A stretch of DNA of 64,000 nucleotides from Roseicella aerolata. Lineage in GTDB: Bacteria; Pseudomonadota; Alphaproteobacteria; Acetobacterales; Acetobacteraceae. The DNA is taken from NCBI RefSeq assembly GCF_020523605.1, contig NZ_JAJAQI010000003.1, positions 62,001 through 126,000 of the forward strand, in the 5' to 3' direction. The position numbers and the translations under genes were made by a program. The notes beneath the pieces were generated by a model. The model did no database searches. It saw only the letters and a list, made by a program, of their open reading frames with translations, and was not told the origin of the DNA. Shown here piece by piece: positions 59,141-64,000 of this stretch; position 1 is the stretch's first letter, and every line of letters starts with the position of its first letter.

Positions 59141-62100
59141 ATGGACGGCATCATCGAGAACGGCGCGGCCTTCGTCGGAAACTTCGCCGCCAACAAGGCC
59201 CGTCTCGAGGCCGCGCAGATCGACACGACCGAGCACGATGCCTGCGGTGTCGGCCTGGTCGCCTCGCTTGACGGCAAGCCGCGCCGCGGCGTGGTGAAGG
59301 CCGGCATCGATGCGCTGAAGGCGGTCTGGCACCGCGGCGCGGTGGATGCCGACGGCAAGACCGGGGACGGCGCCGGCATCCATATCGAGATCCCGCAGGA
59401 TTTCTTCGCCGAGCATGTGCAGCGTGGCGGCGACCGCCTGCGCCCGGGCCGCATCGCGGTCGGCATGGTCTTCCTGCCGAAGACCGATTTCGGCGCGCAG
59501 GAGCGCTGCCGGCAGATCGTCGAGGCCGAGATCCTGGCCGCCGGCTACGGCATCTATTCCTGGCGCCAGGTGCCGATCCATGTCGGCTGCATCGGCGAGA
59601 AGGCGAATGCGACGCGCCCCGAGATCGAGCAGATCCTGGTCTACGACCCGGAGCAGCGCGACGAGGCGACCTATGAGCGCGACCTCTATGTCATCCGCCG
59701 GCGGATCGAGAAGCAGGCCATCGCCTCGCAGATCCCGGAACTCTACCTCTGCTCGCTCTCCAGCCGCTCGATCATCTACAAGGGCATGTTCCTGGCGGAG
59801 CACCTGACGGAGTTCTACCCGGACCTGCTGGACGAGCGCTTCGTCTCCCGCTTCGCGATCTACCACCAGCGCTACAGCACCAATACCTTCCCGACCTGGC
59901 GCCTGGCGCAGCCCTTCCGGATGATCGCGCATAACGGCGAGATCAACACGGTCAACGGCAACATCAACTGGATGAAGAGCCATGAGACGCGGCTCTCCCA
60001 CCCGTTGCTCGACCCCTATCTGGACGACATCAAGCCGGTGATCCAGGCCGGCGGCTCCGACACGGCGACGCTCGACAACGTCTTCGAGCTGCTGGTGCGC
60101 GGCGGCCGCGACGCGCCGATGGCCAAGGCGATGCTGATCCCGGAGAGCATCGGCAACAACGCCACGATGCCGGCGGCGCATCGCGACTTCTTCCTCTACT
60201 GCAACGCGGTGATGGAGCCCTGGGACGGCCCGGCCGCCGTCTGCGGCACGGATGGCCGCTGGGTGGTCGCCGGCCTCGACCGCAACGGGCTGCGGCCGTT
60301 GCGCTACACCCAGACCGCGGACGGGCTGCTGATCATCGGCTCCGAGACCGGCATGGTGAAGATCGCCGAGGAGCAGATCGTCGCCAAGGGCCGTGTCGGC
60401 CCCGGCCAGTGCATCGGCGTGGACCTGGAGGAAGGCCGCTTCTACGGCGATGCCGAGCTGAAGGACATGCTGGCGGCGCGCCGGCCCTTCGGCCAGTGGA
60501 CCGAGCGCACCATCCGCATCGACGGCATCGTCCGCGCCGAGCAGGGCGAGCCGGTGCAGTTCCAGGGCGAGGAGCTGCGCCGCCGGCAGCTCGCGGTCGG
60601 CTACACGCTGGAGGAGCTGGAGACCATCCTGCACCCGATGGTGGAGGAGGCGGCCGAGGCGGTCGGCTCCATGGGCGACGACACGCCGATCGCGGTGCTT
60701 TCCAGCCAGTATCGCGGCCTGCACCACTATTTCCGCCAGACCTTCAGCCAGGTCACCAACCCGCCGATCGACAGCCTGCGCGAGACGCGGGTGATGACTC
60801 TGAAGACGCGCCTCGGGAATCTCGGGAACATCCTCGATGAGGACCCGACCCAGTGCGACATGCTGATGCTGGACAGCCCGGTGCTGTCCAACGCCGAATT
60901 CGCCGCCATGCGCCAGTATATGGGCGCGACCGCCTGTGAGGTGGACTGCACCTTCGCGGTGGCCGAGGGCGGGCCCGGCCTGCGCCGCGCGCTGGAGCGC
61001 ATCCGGCACGAGGCGGAGGAGGGCGTGCGCAGCGGCTGCGCCCATATCATCCTGACCGACGAGGCGCAGGGGCCGGAGCGCGCGCCGATCCCGATGATCC
61101 TCGCGGTCAGCGCCGTGCATTCGCATCTGGTGAAGACCTCGCTCCGCACCTTCACCAGCCTGAACGTTCGCACCGCCGAATGCGTGGACGTGCACTATTT
61201 CGCGGTGCTGATCGGCGCCGGCGCCACCACGGTGAATGCCTATCTGGCGCAGGAGAGCATCGCGGATCGCCACCGGCGCGGGCTGTTCGGCGACCTGTCG
61301 CTGAAGGATTGCGTCGCCCGCTACAAGAAGGCGGTGGACAAGGGCCTGCTGAAGGTGATGTCCAAGATGGGCATCTCCGTCATCAGCAGCTATCGCGGCG
61401 GCATGAATTTCGAGGCCATCGGCCTCTCCCGCGCCCTGGTCGCCGAATTCTTCCCGGGCATCCCCTCCCGCATCTCGGGCATCGGCCTGCAGGGCATCGC
61501 GCGGCGCGTGCTGGCGCTGCACCGCACCGCCTGGGACGCGGATGCGGTGACGCTGCCGGTCGGCGGCCTCTACAAGCTGCGCAAGCGTGGCGAGAGCCAC
61601 GCCTTCGATGGCGGCCTGATCCACACCCTGCAAAAGGCGGTGGAGACGGACAGCTACTCCACCTTCAAGCGCTATTCGGACGCGGTGCGCAAGCTTCCGC
61701 CCGTCGCGCTGCGGGATCTGCTGGACTTCCGCACGGAAGCCCGCACGGCCGTGCCGCTGGAGGAGGTGGAGAGCATCACCGAGATCCGCAAGCGCCTGGT
61801 CGCGCCCGGCATCTCGCTCGGCGCCCTGAGCCCCGAGGCGCATGAGACGCTGTCCATCGCCATGAACCGCATCGGCGCGCGGTCCGACAGCGGCGAGGGC
61901 GGCGAGGACCCGGCGCGGGCGAAGCCGCGCCCGAACGGCGACAACGCCAACAGCGCCATCAAGCAGATCGCCTCGGGCCGCTTCGGCGTCACCGCCGAGT
62001 ACCTGAACGCCTGCAAGGAGATCGAGATCAAGGTCGCGCAGGGCGCCAAGCCCGGCGAGGGCGGGCAGCTTCCGGGCTTCAAGGTGACGGGGCTGATCGC

Positions 62101-63679
62101 CAGGCTCCGGCATTCGACGCCAGGCGTGACCCTGATCTCGCCGCCGCCGCACCACGACATCTACTCGATCGAGGATCTGGCGCAGCTCATCTACGACCTG
62201 AAGCAGATCAACCCGGAGGCCACGGTCTGCGTGAAGCTGGTCTCGCGCAGCGGCATCGGCACCATCGCGGCCGGCGTGGCGAAGGCCAAGGCCGACGCCA
62301 TCCTGGTCTCCGGCCATTCCGGCGGCACCGGCGCCTCGCCGGTCTCCTCCATCAAATATGCCGGCCTGCCCTGGGAGATGGGCCTGTCCGAGACGCATCA
62401 GGTGCTGCAGCTCAACCGGCTGCGGCACCGGGTGAAGCTGCGGACGGATGGCGGCATCAAGACCGGCCGCGACGTGGTGATCGCCGCCATGCTCGGCGCC
62501 GAGGAATTCGGCATCGGCACGGCCAGCCTCGTCGCCATGGGCTGCATCATGGTCCGGCAGTGCCACAGCAACACCTGCCCCGTGGGTGTCTGCACCCAGG
62601 ATGAGGCGCTGCGGCAGAAATTCGCGGGCAGCCCGGAGAAGGTGATCAACCTCTTCAGCTTCGTGGCGGAGGAGGTGCGGGAGATCCTGGCCTCCCTCGG
62701 CTTCCGCAAACTGACCGACGTGATCGGCCGGACCGACCTGCTGAAGCAGGTCAGCCGCGGCTCGGAGGACCTGGACGACCTCGACCTGAACCCGCTGCTG
62801 GTCCAGGCCGATGCCGGCGGCCATGCCAGCTACTGCACGCTGGAAGGCCGGAACGAGGTGCCGGAGACGCTGGACGCCGACATGATCCGGGACGCCGCGG
62901 CGCTGTTCGAGCGCGGCGAGAAGATGCAGCTCCAGTACAACATCCGGAACACCCACCGGGCGATCGGCACCAAGATCAGCAGCAAAATCACCCGGAAATT
63001 CGGGATGACCGGGCTGCAGCCGGGGCACCTGGCAGTCCGGCTGCGCGGCACCGCCGGCCAGTCGCTCGGCGCCTTCGCCGTCCAGGGCCTGAAGCTGGAG
63101 GTCTTCGGCGACGCCAACGACTATGTCGGCAAGGGCCTTTCGGGTGCCACCATCGTGGTTCGCCCGGCGCCCTCCTCGACGCTGGTCTGGAACGAGAACG
63201 CCATCATCGGCAATACCTGCCTCTATGGCGCGACGGCGGGCGAGCTCTTCGCCGGCGGCCAGGCCGGCGAGCGCTTCGCGGTCCGCAACTCCGGCGCGAC
63301 GGCGGTGGTCGAGGGCTGCGGGGCGAATGGCTGCGAGTACATGACGGGCGGCACGGTCGTCATCCTCGGGCCGGTCGGCGACAATTTCGGCGCCGGCTTC
63401 ACCGGCGGCATGGCCTTCCTCTATGATGCGGAGGAGACCTTCGAAAAGCGGGTCAACCCGGACACGCTGCTCTGGTCCCGCCTCGCCTCCGCGCATTGGG
63501 AAGGCGTGCTGAAAGCCCTGGTGGAGCGGCATGTGCGGGAGACCGGCTCGCGCCTGGCCGCCCGTCTGCTGCACAACTGGGCGCAGGAGCGCGACCGGTT
63601 CTGGCAGGTGGTGCCCAAGGAGTATGCGAAGTACCTGCCCGTCCCGATGACGGAGGCGGCGGCGGTCGCCGCCGAGTAG
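59141..63679 (+). CDS. gltB: Glutamate synthase large (alpha) subunit
   Basis: 1512 aa, full length. A propeptide ends before the nucleophile Cys35 in EHDACGVGLVASLDGKPR (class II glutamine amidotransferase). The central and FMN domains follow; the FMN domain has VSGHSGGTGASPVSSIKYAG, and the 3Fe-4S Cys set is in MGCIMVRQCHSNTCPVGVC (C-x5-C-x4-C). The C-terminal GxGxG beta-helix has NAIIGNTCLYGATAGELFAG. It converts glutamine and 2-oxoglutarate to two glutamates, completing the GS-GOGAT ammonia route with GltD. Confidence 0.97.
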   Translation: MDGIIENGAAFVGNFAANKARLEAAQIDTTEHDACGVGLVASLDGKPRRGVVKAGIDALKAVWHRGAVDADGKTGDGAGIHIEIPQDFFAEHVQRGGDRLRPGRIAVGMVFLPKTDFGAQERCRQIVEAEILAAGYGIYSWRQVPIHVGCIGEKANATRPEIEQILVYDPEQRDEATYERDLYVIRRRIEKQAIASQIPELYLCSLSSRSIIYKGMFLAEHLTEFYPDLLDERFVSRFAIYHQRYSTNTFPTWRLAQPFRMIAHNGEINTVNGNINWMKSHETRLSHPLLDPYLDDIKPVIQAGGSDTATLDNVFELLVRGGRDAPMAKAMLIPESIGNNATMPAAHRDFFLYCNAVMEPWDGPAAVCGTDGRWVVAGLDRNGLRPLRYTQTADGLLIIGSETGMVKIAEEQIVAKGRVGPGQCIGVDLEEGRFYGDAELKDMLAARRPFGQWTERTIRIDGIVRAEQGEPVQFQGEELRRRQLAVGYTLEELETILHPMVEEAAEAVGSMGDDTPIAVLSSQYRGLHHYFRQTFSQVTNPPIDSLRETRVMTLKTRLGNLGNILDEDPTQCDMLMLDSPVLSNAEFAAMRQYMGATACEVDCTFAVAEGGPGLRRALERIRHEAEEGVRSGCAHIILTDEAQGPERAPIPMILAVSAVHSHLVKTSLRTFTSLNVRTAECVDVHYFAVLIGAGATTVNAYLAQESIADRHRRGLFGDLSLKDCVARYKKAVDKGLLKVMSKMGISVISSYRGGMNFEAIGLSRALVAEFFPGIPSRISGIGLQGIARRVLALHRTAWDADAVTLPVGGLYKLRKRGESHAFDGGLIHTLQKAVETDSYSTFKRYSDAVRKLPPVALRDLLDFRTEARTAVPLEEVESITEIRKRLVAPGISLGALSPEAHETLSIAMNRIGARSDSGEGGEDPARAKPRPNGDNANSAIKQIASGRFGVTAEYLNACKEIEIKVAQGAKPGEGGQLPGFKVTGLIARLRHSTPGVTLISPPPHHDIYSIEDLAQLIYDLKQINPEATVCVKLVSRSGIGTIAAGVAKAKADAILVSGHSGGTGASPVSSIKYAGLPWEMGLSETHQVLQLNRLRHRVKLRTDGGIKTGRDVVIAAMLGAEEFGIGTASLVAMGCIMVRQCHSNTCPVGVCTQDEALRQKFAGSPEKVINLFSFVAEEVREILASLGFRKLTDVIGRTDLLKQVSRGSEDLDDLDLNPLLVQADAGGHASYCTLEGRNEVPETLDADMIRDAAALFERGEKMQLQYNIRNTHRAIGTKISSKITRKFGMTGLQPGHLAVRLRGTAGQSLGAFAVQGLKLEVFGDANDYVGKGLSGATIVVRPAPSSTLVWNENAIIGNTCLYGATAGELFAGGQAGERFAVRNSGATAVVEGCGANGCEYMTGGTVVILGPVGDNFGAGFTGGMAFLYDAEETFEKRVNPDTLLWSRLASAHWEGVLKALVERHVRETGSRLAARLLHNWAQERDRFWQVVPKEYAKYLPVPMTEAAAVAAE

Positions 63680-63690
63680 ACTCAACCAGG

Positions 63691-63717
63691 GGGGAAGGCG
63701 CCGCCGGCGCTTTCCCC
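63691..63717 (+). terminator. Hairpin terminator after gltB
   Basis: GGGGAAGGCGCC-GCC-GGCGCTTTCCCC, 12-bp stem with one G-U pair, 11 nt past the stop. Confidence 0.55.
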
Positions 63718-63746
63718 GCTGCGGCACGGATGGCATAAGACATGCC

Positions 63747-64000
63747 GTGCGAATCCTGTATCACCTGCCGCTCTCGCCCTTCGCCCGCAAGGTCCGCCTT
63801 GCCATGGCGGAAAAGCGCATCCCCTTCGAGCTCCGCGTGGAGCGTGTCTGGGAGCGGCGGCCCGAATTCCTGGAGCTGAACCCGGCCGGAACCGTGCCGG
63901 TGCTGCAGGAGCCGAACGGCCTCGCCATCGCGGACAGCTACGCCATCTGCGAATACCTGGACGAGGCCTATCCGGATACCGGCCTGTTCGGCCGGACGCT
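63747..64000 (+). CDS. Glutathione S-transferase family protein (5' part)
   Basis: Partial: the first 84 codons, cut by the window edge. GTG start, then RILYHLPLSPFARKVRLAMA, EKRIPFELRVERVWERRPEF, LELNPAGTVPVLQEPNG and IADSYAICEYLDEAYP form the thioredoxin-like N-terminal GST domain, with Ser in SPFARK at the catalytic position and a D(S/A)xxI-type glutathione contact. Class and substrate cannot be judged without the C-terminal domain. Confidence 0.88.
   Translation, partial: MRILYHLPLSPFARKVRLAMAEKRIPFELRVERVWERRPEFLELNPAGTVPVLQEPNGLAIADSYAICEYLDEAYPDTGLFGRT

Noticed and set aside
59075-63736. 1553-codon open frame antisense to gltB
   Set aside because: A shadow frame caused by high third-position GC; its translation is low-complexity (His/Arg/Asp/Gly-rich) with no motif, while the opposite strand is unambiguous gltB.

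Overview
The window is a high-GC chromosomal segment of an alphaproteobacterium. Gene content and order (gltDB with gltD first, rpmH-rnpA-yidD-yidC-engB-argB, dapD-dapE, def-fmt-truA, lptCAB-rpoN-hpf, Hsp20 with a DUF1150 partner, a MerA-like oxidoreductase next to a TVP38 protein) and the very high GC at third codon positions suggest Acetobacteraceae/Rhodospirillales, probably Roseomonas or a relative. This is inferred from gene style, not from a search. GTG and TTG starts are common. I see no phage, transposase, plasmid or CRISPR locus, so most of the window is core genome, with an accessory catabolic block at the left.

Layout. 49-10197 (+) is one tight run: a TRAP transporter (DctP, DctQ, DctM), a class V aminotransferase-like protein, a MaoC-type hydratase, a type III CoA-transferase and a CitE-type lyase (together resembling the itaconyl-CoA/citramalyl-CoA route), then a fumarylacetoacetase, a second CoA-transferase, a SnoaL-like protein and a membrane protein. 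10246-17779 holds an ArgH-superfamily lyase divergent from an enolase-superfamily enzyme, an HtdZ-like hydratase, a PPP phosphatase, three orphan envelope proteins and an EamA transporter. 17970-22300 carries a Suv3-like helicase and a DEAD-box helicase. 22970-28581 is the elongasome operon mreB-mreC-mreD-mrdA-rodA. 28726-35547 (-) holds a phosphatase plus PRTase/kinase-like pair, a patatin-like lipase coupled to 3-hydroxybutyrate dehydrogenase, and the MerA-like/TVP38 pair. 35737-40527 (+) is the rpmH-to-argB cluster. 40658-43499 holds a GNAT remnant and a diguanylate cyclase with DUF2336. 43884-46640 is dapD, dapE and a membrane protein. 46722-49282 (-) is def-fmt-truA. 49421-55856 holds stress and hibernation genes, rpoN, lptBAC and rnd. 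Then come tRNA-Leu(CAG), an NDUFA9-like protein, gltD-gltB and the start of a glutathione S-transferase gene.

The most unusual signals are non-genic. (1) A dispersed intergenic element of about 100 bp made of two hairpins lies at 15973, 39506, 40527 and 44771, with a doubled first hairpin at 20352. It abuts stop codons and in one case supplies the Shine-Dalgarno of dapE. (2) Two gene junctions have been expanded by short tandem repeats that keep stop/start overlaps in a chain: mreD-mrdA (2 x 26 bp, two 9-residue micro-ORFs) and fmt-truA (4 x 54 bp, one 72-residue repeat ORF joined by TGATG at both ends). (3) Many convergent gene ends carry near-perfect GC-rich hairpins without U-tracts.
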